A stretch of DNA of 5,613 nucleotides from Pseudomonadota bacterium (GTDB lineage: Bacteria; Desulfobacterota; Desulfovibrionia; Desulfovibrionales; Desulfovibrionaceae): assembly GCA_023417745.1 (NCBI GenBank), contig JAEZEM010000316.1:1-5613 (forward strand), read 5' to 3'. Position 1 is the stretch's first letter. Every line of letters begins with the position of its first letter. Below the pieces are notes generated by a model that was given only the letters and a program-made list of their open reading frames with translations, did no database searches and was not told where the DNA came from. Shown here one piece after another: positions 1 to 5,583 of the stretch. A program made the position numbers and the translations under genes.

Positions 1-1036
1 CGCCAAGCACCACCATGGCCAGCACCATGGCCGACTCGATGAAGGTGAAGCTCTCGGGGCTGACAAAGCGCATCCGGGCGGCGAAAAAGGCCCCGGCCAG
101 GCCGCCGAAGACCGCGCCCAGGGCGTAGGCCAGCAGCTTGAACCGAAAGGTGTCCACGCCCATGAGTTCGGCCGCGGTCTCGTCCTCGCGGATGGCCTCG
201 AAGGCCCGGCCGATGCGCGAGAAGTTGATGCGGTGCACGGCCACGATGGTAAACGCGGCCAGGGCGAGGATGACGTAATAGAGGTATTCGAGCTTTCGCA
301 GCAGCAGGTACTCAAACGAAAAGGAGCCGTCCACGAACTGCGGGAGGTAGATGCCCGGGGACTTGATGCCCAGGATGCCGTTGGGGCCGCCGGTTAAGGC
401 CATCCAGTTGTTGATGACGATGCGCACGATTTCGCCGAACCCGAGCGTCACGATGGCCAGATAGTCGCCGCGCATCCGCAGCGTGGGGTAGCCGATGAAG
501 CAGCCGGCCACGGCGGCAAAGGTGGCGCAGATGGGCAGGCAGACCCAGAACGGCACGGCATAGTGCACCGAGAGCAGCGCGTAGGTGTAGGCCCCAACGC
601 CGTAAAAGGCGATGTAGCCCAGGTCGAGCAGGCCGCACAGCCCGACGACCACGTTGAGTCCCAGGCCCAGGCAAATGTAGACCAGGACGTTTATCGCCAC
701 GTCCTGGGCATAGCGGTTGGTGAGCATGGGGAAGGCCAGGGCGAAGACGATGACCGGGGCGAGGAGCATCCAGCGCGGCGCGCGGGACAGGGCGTCGCCC
801 ACGGCGTCCCGGGCGGCGGCCAGGGGACTGAGCACCCCGTCGAGACGGCCGGCCTTGCCCAGGCGGTAGAGCGCGAAGCAGATGGTCGCGCCCACGGCCA
901 CCCGCAGCCAGACGGCAAAGGTGGCGGCGAAATGCAGCTCGCCGTCGCGGATGCCCAGAAGCGGCCACAGGAGCAGGTAGAACCAGGCCAGGCCCAGGCC
1001 GAAATACTGCCAGGATTTCCTAGACCCGCGTGTCAT
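1..1036 (-). CDS. livM: LivM, branched-chain amino acid ABC transporter permease (3' end missing)
   Basis: Inner-membrane permease that pairs with LivH to form the channel of a HAAT-family (LivKHMGF) importer. Translating the minus strand from the ATG at 1036-1034 gives 345 complete codons with no stop, and the frame leaves the window at position 1. Visible family landmarks are LDLGYIAFYGVGAY (about residues 138-150), GDYLAIVTLGFGEIVRI (190-206), a TGGPNGI loop (215-221), and the cytoplasmic EAA-like coupling segment starting GRAFEAIREDETAAELMG (277-294). There are two additional hydrophobic segments (about 10-29 and 36-57) and a polar linker before the core, like the N-terminal extension of E. 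coli LivM. The start is chosen because the ATG overlaps the livH 3' end by 17 bases, has GGGAG 9 bases upstream, and no other start explains the N-terminus. The overlap implies translational coupling to livH. By comparison with the family, the missing C-terminus is probably several tens of residues. Exact substrate is not determined. Confidence 0.95.
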   Translation of the reverse strand, partial: MTRGSRKSWQYFGLGLAWFYLLLWPLLGIRDGELHFAATFAVWLRVAVGATICFALYRLGKAGRLDGVLSPLAAARDAVGDALSRAPRWMLLAPVIVFALAFPMLTNRYAQDVAINVLVYICLGLGLNVVVGLCGLLDLGYIAFYGVGAYTYALLSVHYAVPFWVCLPICATFAAVAGCFIGYPTLRMRGDYLAIVTLGFGEIVRIVINNWMALTGGPNGILGIKSPGIYLPQFVDGSFSFEYLLLRKLEYLYYVILALAAFTIVAVHRINFSRIGRAFEAIREDETAAELMGVDTFRFKLLAYALGAVFGGLAGAFFAARMRFVSPESFTFIESAMVLAMVVLG

Positions 1037-1937
1037 CGACGTTCTCTCCCATGATGCCCGTGGGCATGAAATAGAGCACCCCAATGAGGATGACGAAGGC
1101 GAAGACGTCCTTGTACTCGCCGCCGGCCGGGATGTAGGCGGCGGCCAGGATCTCCACCATGCCGATGATCAGCCCGCCGATCATGGCTCCGGTGATGTTG
1201 CCGATGCCGCCGAGCACGGCGGCGGCAAAGGCCTTGATGCCGGGGACAAAGCCCATGTCGTAGCGCACCGAGCCATAGTAGAGGCCGACCATGATGCCGG
1301 CGGCGGCGGCCAGGGCCGCGCCGATGGCGAAGGTGGTGCTGATGACCTTGTCGGAGTGGATGCCGACCAGGGCGGACATGACCTTGTCCTGGGCCGTGGC
1401 CCGCATGGCCTTGCCGATGCGGGTCCTAAAAACGAGGGTGTTGAGCAGCACCAGAAGCAGGGCCGTGACGGCCAGGATGCCGATCTGCATGAAGCTCACC
1501 CGCACGCCCAGCCACTCGAAGCCGCCGTGGGTGAACTCCGTGGGGTAGGCTTTGTCGTAGACGCCCTGGGTGAGCATGAGGCCATTTTGCAGGAAGATCG
1601 ACATGCCCAGGGCCGAAAGCAGCACGGACAGGCGCGAGGATTGGCGCAGGGGCTTGTAGGCGACCTTTTCCACGGCCATGGCCAGCATGGCGCAGTAGCC
1701 CATGGCCAGGATCAGGGCAAAGGCCAGCCCGAACCAGGGATGGCTGTCCATGAGCCCTTGGGAGGCCATGTAGCTTAAAAGGATGACGCCGAGATAGCCG
1801 CCGGCGGCAAAGATCTCGCCATGGGCGAAATTGATGAGCTGGATGATGCCGTAGACCATGGTGTAGCCCAGGGCCACCAGGGCGTAGACCCCGCCAAGGG
1901 TCAGTCCGTTTATGAGCTGCTGGAAAAAATAGTCCAT
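1020..1937 (-). CDS. livH: LivH, branched-chain amino acid ABC transporter permease
   Basis: A 305-residue inner-membrane permease, the normal length for LivH, which dimerises with LivM. The N-terminus QQLINGLTLGGVYALVALG followed by MVYGIIQLINFAHGEIF (about residues 27-43) is the classic LivH opening. Further hydrophobic stretches are at about 45-58, 69-90, 103-123, 149-170, 200-221, 235-263 and 277-291. The EAA-like loop that contacts the ATPase begins GKAMRATAQDKVMSALVG (175-192). The ATG at 1937 fits the family's usual start. No ATG, GTG or TTG occurs upstream in frame before the livK stop codon, which happens to be in the same frame. The 17 bases before the ATG contain no SD-like sequence, and immediately upstream is a 22-bp palindrome, so translation initiation may be weak or regulated. 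It lies 60 bases after livK and overlaps livM, indicating one operon. Confidence 0.97.
   Translation of the reverse strand: MDYFFQQLINGLTLGGVYALVALGYTMVYGIIQLINFAHGEIFAAGGYLGVILLSYMASQGLMDSHPWFGLAFALILAMGYCAMLAMAVEKVAYKPLRQSSRLSVLLSALGMSIFLQNGLMLTQGVYDKAYPTEFTHGGFEWLGVRVSFMQIGILAVTALLLVLLNTLVFRTRIGKAMRATAQDKVMSALVGIHSDKVISTTFAIGAALAAAAGIMVGLYYGSVRYDMGFVPGIKAFAAAVLGGIGNITGAMIGGLIIGMVEILAAAYIPAGGEYKDVFAFVILIGVLYFMPTGIMGENVDDTRV
1046..1050 (-). promoter_or_regulatory. Ribosome binding site of livM inside livH
   Basis: GGGAG on the minus strand lies within the last codons of livH, 9 bases before the livM ATG at 1036. It supports this start and the 17-base overlap. It is a moderate match to the SD consensus. 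Confidence 0.6.
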
Positions 1938-1955
1938 GCGTCGGGGCCGCCATTG

Positions 1956-1977
1956 GGGGGAGGGCCGGCCCTCCCCC
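1956..1977 (-). repeat. 22-bp perfect palindrome between livK and livH
   Basis: Each half is GGGGGAGGGCC and its exact complement, centred between 1966 and 1967. In the minus-strand transcript it would form a very stable G+C hairpin ending 18 bases before the livH ATG and starting 20 bases after the livK stop. No U-run follows, so it is not a typical intrinsic terminator. The likely roles are 3'-end protection of livK mRNA or reduction of livH-livM expression relative to livK, as known for hairpins after binding-protein genes such as malE. This role is inference; the inverted repeat itself is directly visible. Confidence 0.75.
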
Positions 1978-1997
1978 TTGCTGCTTGAGGATCGTGC

Positions 1998-3122
1998 CTA
2001 GTACTTTTTGCCGGTCTGGGGGTCCCAGAAATTGGCGAACTTGCCGTCCTTGACCACACGGATGATGTAGTTGGAGCCGGACTCGCCGTTGGCCTGGAAC
2101 TTGATTTTCTTGGAAGCGCCCTGGGTCTCGCCCTTGATCAGCTCGGCCTTGATCTTGGCCGGATCGGTGCTCTTGGCGGCCTTGATGGCGGAGAGCAGCG
2201 AGTAGGCGGCGTCGTAGGCATAGGCGGAATAGGCGCCGGGCTTGCCGAACTTTTCGTAGGCGGCCTGGAACTTCTTGTAGGAGGGGGTTTCCTCGTCGAT
2301 GTAGCCAAAGGTCAGGTACATGCCCTCGGCGGCGTCCTTGGCGATTTCCATGAGCTGGGGATGGTAGACGGCGTCCTGGCCGATGATGGCGGCGGTGACG
2401 CCGGCACGCTTGGCCTGGATGAGCATGAGCGCGCCGGAGGCGGAGTTCTGCAGGCTCATGTACAGGACGTCGGGCTTGGCGTCCTTGATCTTGGTGAGCA
2501 CGGCCGAGAAGTCCTTGTCGCCCTGGTTGACGTGGTCATGGGCGATGACCTTGAGGCCTTCCTTGTTGGCCAGCTTCTCGACATTGTCGGCCAGCCCCTG
2601 AGAGTAGGTGGTCTTGTCGTCGACGATGAAGATGGTCTTGGCGGCCAGCACGTCCTTGATGAACTTCATGGCGGCGATGGACTGGTCGTCGTCACGGCCG
2701 CAGACGCGGAACATGTAGGGCAGGCCGCGCTCGGTGACTTTTTCCGAGGTGGAGGCCGGGGTCAGCATGGGAATGTCGGCTTCGGCCAGGGTTTCGGAGG
2801 CCGGGATGGTGGCCGAGGAACAGTAGGCGCCGACCACGCCGACGACCTTCTCGTTGACCAGCTTGTTGGCGGCGGCCACGGCCTGGCGCGGATCGCAGGC
2901 GCTGTCCTCGGCGAAAAGCTCGATCTTGTCGAAGCCGGGGATGCCCCCTTCCTTCTCGATGGCCGCGATGGCGGCGCGGGTCCCGTTGGCGATGTCGTTG
3001 CCGTCGGCGGCGTAGGAGCCGGTGAGCGGGCTTAAGCTGCCGATCTTCAGGGTGGCGGCCGTGGCCGTGCCGGCCATCAGACACACCGCAACCAGGGCCA
3101 GGATGACACGTTTCGCACTCAT
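1998..3122 (-). CDS. livK: LivK-type periplasmic branched-chain amino acid binding protein
   Basis: A 374-residue substrate-binding protein of the LIV-binding (type I periplasmic) family, which captures the ligand and delivers it to LivH-LivM. Residues 1-23 form a signal peptide: Lys and Arg at 4-5, a hydrophobic core, then a small-residue ATA cleavage site before TLKIGSLSPLTG. The first lobe contains ACDPRQAV with Cys76 and the ligand loop CSSAT with Cys101. These match the disulfide-forming pair of E. coli LivJ. Then come TPAST (121-125), TTYSQGLA (171-178) and GDKDFSAVLTKIK (201-213), all family landmarks. The start at 3122 is preferred over an in-frame ATG at 3236 because it begins the signal peptide and has AAAGGAGGT upstream. 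It sits 177 bases after livG and 60 before livH. The family also binds amides, urea and other ligands, so leucine/isoleucine/valine specificity is likely but not proven. Confidence 0.95.
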   Translation of the reverse strand: MSAKRVILALVAVCLMAGTATAATLKIGSLSPLTGSYAADGNDIANGTRAAIAAIEKEGGIPGFDKIELFAEDSACDPRQAVAAANKLVNEKVVGVVGAYCSSATIPASETLAEADIPMLTPASTSEKVTERGLPYMFRVCGRDDDQSIAAMKFIKDVLAAKTIFIVDDKTTYSQGLADNVEKLANKEGLKVIAHDHVNQGDKDFSAVLTKIKDAKPDVLYMSLQNSASGALMLIQAKRAGVTAAIIGQDAVYHPQLMEIAKDAAEGMYLTFGYIDEETPSYKKFQAAYEKFGKPGAYSAYAYDAAYSLLSAIKAAKSTDPAKIKAELIKGETQGASKKIKFQANGESGSNYIIRVVKDGKFANFWDPQTGKKY

Positions 3123-3131
3123 GTTCCGCAA

Positions 3132-3140
3132 ACCTCCTTT
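3132..3140 (-). promoter_or_regulatory. Near-consensus ribosome binding site of livK
   Basis: The minus strand reads AAAGGAGGT ending 9 bases before the livK ATG at 3122. This fixes the start and excludes the longer in-frame reading from 3236. It contrasts with livG and livH, which have no visible SD. Confidence 0.85.
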
Positions 3141-3206
3141 CTCATGGTGTCGCCCTGCCTGACCGCGACGTGCGGCCTCCCCGGGCGTTTCGCGGCCTGC
3201 TTGCCC

Positions 3207-3243
3207 TGTCGCGCGACCGCAGCGACAAGGCTTCAAAAAGCCT
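3207..3243 (-). other. Two adjacent stem-loops in the livG-livK spacer
   Basis: In transcript order, the first stem-loop (3243-3228) has arms AGGCTT and AAGCCT around a 4-base loop. The second (3227-3207) follows with no gap and has arms TGTCGC and GCGACA around a 9-base loop. Neither is followed by a U-run, so neither is a classical terminator. They lie between the livG stop at 3300 and the livK SD at 3132-3140. They could mark an mRNA processing or stabilising site or part of a livK leader. I see no convincing sigma-70 or sigma-54 promoter in the 177-base spacer, although a livK promoter could be there. Confidence 0.45.
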
Positions 3244-3299
3244 CAAGCGTGACAAACATTCTCTAACGCTCTTCCGTAATCGTTTCCCAAAACTCGTCG

Positions 3300-4064
3300 T
3301 TAATCGGCCTCGGAGCCCAGGTAGGCCTCGATGACGGCCGGATTGGATCGGACCTCGGCCGGCGCGCCCTGGCAGATGCACACCCCATGGTCCAGGACCA
3401 CCACCCGATGGCTCACGTTCATGACCACGCTCATGTCGTGCTCGACCAGCAGCACGTTGACGCCGGTTTTGGCGATGCGCTGGATCATTTCCATGAGTTC
3501 GCGGCTTTCGGACGGATTGAGTCCGGCGGCCGGCTCGTCAAGCAGGATGGTGGTGGGGTCGGAACCCAAGGCCCGGGCGATCTCCAGGCGGCGCTGAAGG
3601 CCGTAGGGCAGGTTCTTGGCCACGGCGTCGGCATGGGCGGCCAGGTCCACGAAATCCAGGGCGGCCATGGCCCGCTCGCGCACGGCCCGTTCCTCGGCCC
3701 GCTGACGCCCCGTGCGCAGCACCGAGCCGACCACCCCGGACCGGGTGCGGCAGTGGCGCGCCACCATGACGTTTTCCAGGGCCGTCATGGCCGTGAACAG
3801 GCGGATGTTCTGAAACGTGCGGGCAATGCCCCGGGCCAGGATATGGTGGGGCCGCAGGCCGGAAATGGCCTGGCCGTCGTAGGCCACGGACCCGCCGGAA
3901 ATCTTGTAAACGCCCGTTATGACGTTAAATATCGTCGTCTTGCCGGCGCCGTTGGGGCCAATGAGACTCACGATCTCGCCGGGACGCAGATCGAAGGACA
4001 CTTCCGTAAGGGCTTGGAGCCCGCCGAAGTGGACACTGACATCGGTTAGACACAGGTGGGCCAT
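3300..4064 (-). CDS. livG: LivG, branched-chain amino acid ABC transporter ATP-binding protein
   Basis: A 254-residue cytoplasmic ATPase that, with LivF, powers the LivH-LivM permease. Motifs in order: Walker A GPNGAGKT (36-43), Q-loop in ARTFQNIRLF (Gln85), variant signature LPYGLQRRLEIARAL (152-166), Walker B ILLDEP with Asp176 and Glu177 (173-178), D-loop AAGLNP (179-184), and H-loop His209 in LLVEHDMSVVM. The GIARTFQNIRLF context and the inserted segment at about 103-135 (basic and Glu/Arg-rich) identify LivG rather than the shorter LivF. The start MAHLCLTDVSVHFGG at 4064 matches the family. The open frame continues 69 codons upstream to 4271, but that part is A/T-rich and not protein-like. 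No SD is visible, and the leader has long T-runs instead. It lies upstream of livK, whereas livG usually follows livM. Confidence 0.95.
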   Translation of the reverse strand: MAHLCLTDVSVHFGGLQALTEVSFDLRPGEIVSLIGPNGAGKTTIFNVITGVYKISGGSVAYDGQAISGLRPHHILARGIARTFQNIRLFTAMTALENVMVARHCRTRSGVVGSVLRTGRQRAEERAVRERAMAALDFVDLAAHADAVAKNLPYGLQRRLEIARALGSDPTTILLDEPAAGLNPSESRELMEMIQRIAKTGVNVLLVEHDMSVVMNVSHRVVVLDHGVCICQGAPAEVRSNPAVIEAYLGSEAD

Positions 4065-4081
4065 GGGATTGACTCTATACG

Positions 4082-4102
4082 AAAAAATCACAAGAAAAAA
4101 AA
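4082..4102 (-). promoter_or_regulatory. T-rich leader tract before livG
   Basis: The minus strand has a run of eight T (4102-4095), then CTTGTGA, then a run of six T (4087-4082), ending 17 bases before the livG ATG. There is no SD between the tract and the start. Pyrimidine-rich leaders can bind ribosomal protein S1 or Hfq in other bacteria; a role here is inference only. Confidence 0.3.
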
Positions 4103-4206
4103 GGGGAAATTTACAGGGAGTCCGTTGGGTTACCGCTTGGGCCGACAATGCCCCAGGGCCGGGGGCAGGAATGAAAAGCGCTCTGAAATCCTTAACAAAA
4201 ACGTTT

Positions 4207-4264
4207 AAAAACAACAATCCGCCGCCCGCCCGGAAGACGTTTGCCTCCTGGACGAGCGGCGGAT
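4207..4264 (-). terminator. Candidate intrinsic terminator of argD
   Basis: Perfect 9-bp arms, ATCCGCCGC (4264-4256) and GCGGCGGAT (4225-4217), enclose 30 bases that can form a small inner stem (GGAGG with CTTCC, including a G-U pair). The minus strand then continues TGTTGTTTTT (4216-4207), a T-rich tail. It begins about 90 bases after the argD stop. The large loop is atypical, so confidence is moderate. If it works, argD and the liv genes are separate transcripts. Confidence 0.45.
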
Positions 4265-4315
4265 CAGGCAACGAAAAAAATGCTTCGCCGCCGGCCGATA
4301 TTTGGTTTTTTGTTA

Positions 4316-4327
4316 ATTTTGCAAAAT
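4316..4327. repeat. 12-bp A/T-rich palindrome
   Basis: ATTTTGCAAAAT is perfectly symmetrical and lies in the A/T-rich patch 27 bases after the argD stop codon. It could be an operator half-pair or part of an upstream A/T-rich element for livG, but it is about 250 bases from the livG start. In A/T-rich DNA a 12-base palindrome can arise by chance. Confidence 0.3.
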
Positions 4328-4345
4328 AATCATCTGCCCGTTCCC

Positions 4346-4360
4346 GGCCTGTTTCAGGCC
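4346..4360 (-). other. Stem-loop overlapping the argD stop codon
   Basis: Arms GGCCTG and CAGGCC surround a 3-base loop; the TGA stop (4356-4354) is partly in the arm and loop. No U-run follows directly, so it is a weak terminator candidate at best, possibly a 3' stabilising hairpin. Confidence 0.35.
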
Positions 4361-5547
4361 AGGATCGCCTCCAGGGCCTCGGCGAAGGCCTTCAAGTCGT
4401 CCTGCTCGATCACCAGCGGCGGCAGCAGACGCAGCACCGTGTCCTGGGTCAGGTTGCACACGAAGCCCTTGTCCAGAAGCGCCTTCCAGACGTCCGCGCC
4501 CGGGAAGGTCAGCTCGATGCCGAGCATAAGCCCCAGGCCCCGAATCTCGGCGATCTTGCCGGGACGGCGCTCGGCCACCTCGGCGAAAAGGGCCTTGGCG
4601 AAATCGCCCAGGCGCTGCGCCCGTTCGGCCAACTTGTCGCGGTTCATGATCTCAATGGTCTTGGAGGCCGCCGCCGACACCAGCGCCCCGCCGCCGAAGG
4701 TCGTGGCGTGGGAACCGGGAGCGAACCCGGCCGCAACGTCGTCCGTGGCCAACACCGCGCCCATGGGCAGGCCGTTGGCCAGGGCCTTGGAGCAGGTGAA
4801 GACGTCGGGCGTCAGGCCGTAGTTCTGGAAGGCCCAGAACTTGCCGGTGCGGCACATGCCGGTCTGCACCTCGTCGATCATGAACAGGATGTCGCGCTGG
4901 CGGCAAAGGGCCTGGACCGCCTCCAGATACTCCAGGGGAAACGGCTTCACGCCGCCCTCGCCCTGGATGCACTCCAAGAGCACCGCCGCCGTCTTGTCGC
5001 TCACGGCCGCGCGCAAGGCCTCGATGTCGCCGGCCTCGACGGTGGTGAAGCCCTCGGGCAGCGGATCGAAACCGAACTTGATCTTGTCCTGGCCGGTGGC
5101 GGTCAGGGTCGCCAGCGTGCGCCCATGGAAGGACTTGGTCAGGGTGATGATCTCGTAGGCGTCGCGGTTTTTCACCGTGCGCATATAGCGCCGGGCCAGC
5201 TTGATGGCCCCTTCGTTGGCCTCGGCTCCGGAATTGCAAAAAAACACCTTGCCCATATGGCAGGTGGCCTTGAGGGCCTCGGCCAGCTCGACCTGCTCGC
5301 GCTGATAAAACACGTTGCTCACGTGCACGAGTTCCCTGGCCTTTTGCGCCACCACGTCGGCCACCTCGGGATGACAATGCCCCAGGTTGCACACCGCGAT
5401 GCCGGCCAGCAAGTCCACATACTCGCGGCCGTCGAGATCGCGCATACGGCAACCGCCGGCCGAGGCCACGGCCAACGGATACCGGCCATAGGTGCTCATG
5501 ACGGACGCCTGCTCCCGCGCTTTCAGCGCGTCAAACGCTTCACTCAT
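4354..5547 (-). CDS. argD: ArgD, acetylornithine aminotransferase
   Basis: A 397-residue class-III PLP aminotransferase, the usual ArgD length. It converts N-acetylglutamate 5-semialdehyde and glutamate to N-acetylornithine and 2-oxoglutarate in arginine synthesis. In some bacteria ArgD also performs the succinyl-diaminopimelate step of lysine synthesis. Visible features: LLAGIAVCNLGHCHPEV (47-63), phosphate-binding NSGAEANEGAIKLAR (105-119), KSFHGRTLATLTATGQ with aromatic Phe140-His141 (138-153), ECIQGEGGV (192-200), cofactor residue Asp225 in MIDEVQTGMCRTG (223-235), Schiff-base Lys254 in TCSKALANGLPMGA (251-264), and GSHATTFGGGAL (278-289). The start at 5547 has AAGGAGG 6 bases upstream. 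The protein has ten cysteines, which is many for this family and would fit an anaerobe. A succinylornithine or other acylornithine aminotransferase is a less likely reading. Confidence 0.93.
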   Translation of the reverse strand: MSEAFDALKAREQASVMSTYGRYPLAVASAGGCRMRDLDGREYVDLLAGIAVCNLGHCHPEVADVVAQKARELVHVSNVFYQREQVELAEALKATCHMGKVFFCNSGAEANEGAIKLARRYMRTVKNRDAYEIITLTKSFHGRTLATLTATGQDKIKFGFDPLPEGFTTVEAGDIEALRAAVSDKTAAVLLECIQGEGGVKPFPLEYLEAVQALCRQRDILFMIDEVQTGMCRTGKFWAFQNYGLTPDVFTCSKALANGLPMGAVLATDDVAAGFAPGSHATTFGGGALVSAAASKTIEIMNRDKLAERAQRLGDFAKALFAEVAERRPGKIAEIRGLGLMLGIELTFPGADVWKALLDKGFVCNLTQDTVLRLLPPLVIEQDDLKAFAEALEAILA

Positions 5548-5553
5548 CGCGAT

Positions 5554-5560
5554 CCTCCTT
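5554..5560 (-). promoter_or_regulatory. Ribosome binding site of argD
   Basis: AAGGAGG on the minus strand ends 6 bases before the argD ATG at 5547 and decides the start. A small stem (CGGGA at 5578-5574 with TCCCG at 5566-5562, 7-base loop) lies directly upstream of it. No promoter is visible in the 66 bases to the window edge. Confidence 0.85.
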
Positions 5561-5583
5561 ACGGGACGTGAATTCCCGGGGGA

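Larger units (their letters stand above)
4065..4353 (-). other. Spacer between argD and livG with A/T-rich patches
   Basis: These 289 bases hold no credible gene. In transcript order they contain a stem-loop overlapping the argD stop (4346-4360), an A/T-rich patch with the palindrome ATTTTGCAAAAT, a large inverted repeat followed by T-rich sequence (candidate terminator), a G+C hairpin with 5-base arms (4150-4154 and 4162-4166), and a T-rich tract close to the livG ATG. The base composition is clearly unlike the flanking genes. A livG promoter is expected here, but I could not pick a convincing -35/-10 pair. TATAGA lies 9 bases before the ATG without a good -35 partner. Confidence 0.5.

Noticed and set aside
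312..968. Minus-strand open frame of 218 codons, rich in Arg, Pro and Gly
   Set aside because: It is a frame-shifted shadow of livM; the correct frame gives clear LivM motifs without interruption.
1426..1953. ATG at 1953 opening a 175-codon frame overlapping livH
   Set aside because: It is an out-of-frame shadow with an Arg/His/Pro-rich product and no ribosome binding site.
2361..3035. Plus-strand open frame of 224 codons opposite livK
   Set aside because: Gly/Val/Asp-rich low-complexity product that mirrors livK codons; no start context and no domain.
3060..3122. Lipoprotein signal for LivK (Cys14)
   Set aside because: The residue before the Cys is Val in LVAVC, which does not fit a lipobox, and an ATA signal peptidase I site follows.
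3123..3236. Extended livK start giving a 412-residue protein
   Set aside because: It would bury the signal peptide behind an Arg/Gly-rich leader; the ATG at 3122 has a strong SD and starts the signal peptide.
4137..4153. Possible sigma-54 promoter (GG and GC spaced by 10 bases) upstream of livG
   Set aside because: The -12 element reads GGC rather than TGC and the -24 element is poor; such matches are expected by chance in G+C-rich sequence.
4150..4166. G+C hairpin (GCCCC/GGGGC) as a terminator
   Set aside because: Only a 5-bp stem, with no T-run on either side.
4065..4271. Extended livG start giving a 323-residue protein
   Set aside because: The 69 extra residues come from A/T-rich spacer and the candidate terminator region, and LivG proteins begin near the ATG at 4064.
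4708..5571. Long plus-strand open frame of 287 codons opposite argD
   Set aside because: It is antisense to an unmistakable ArgD, with a low-complexity Gly/His/Gln/Ala-rich translation typical of the reverse of a G+C-rich gene, and resembles no family.
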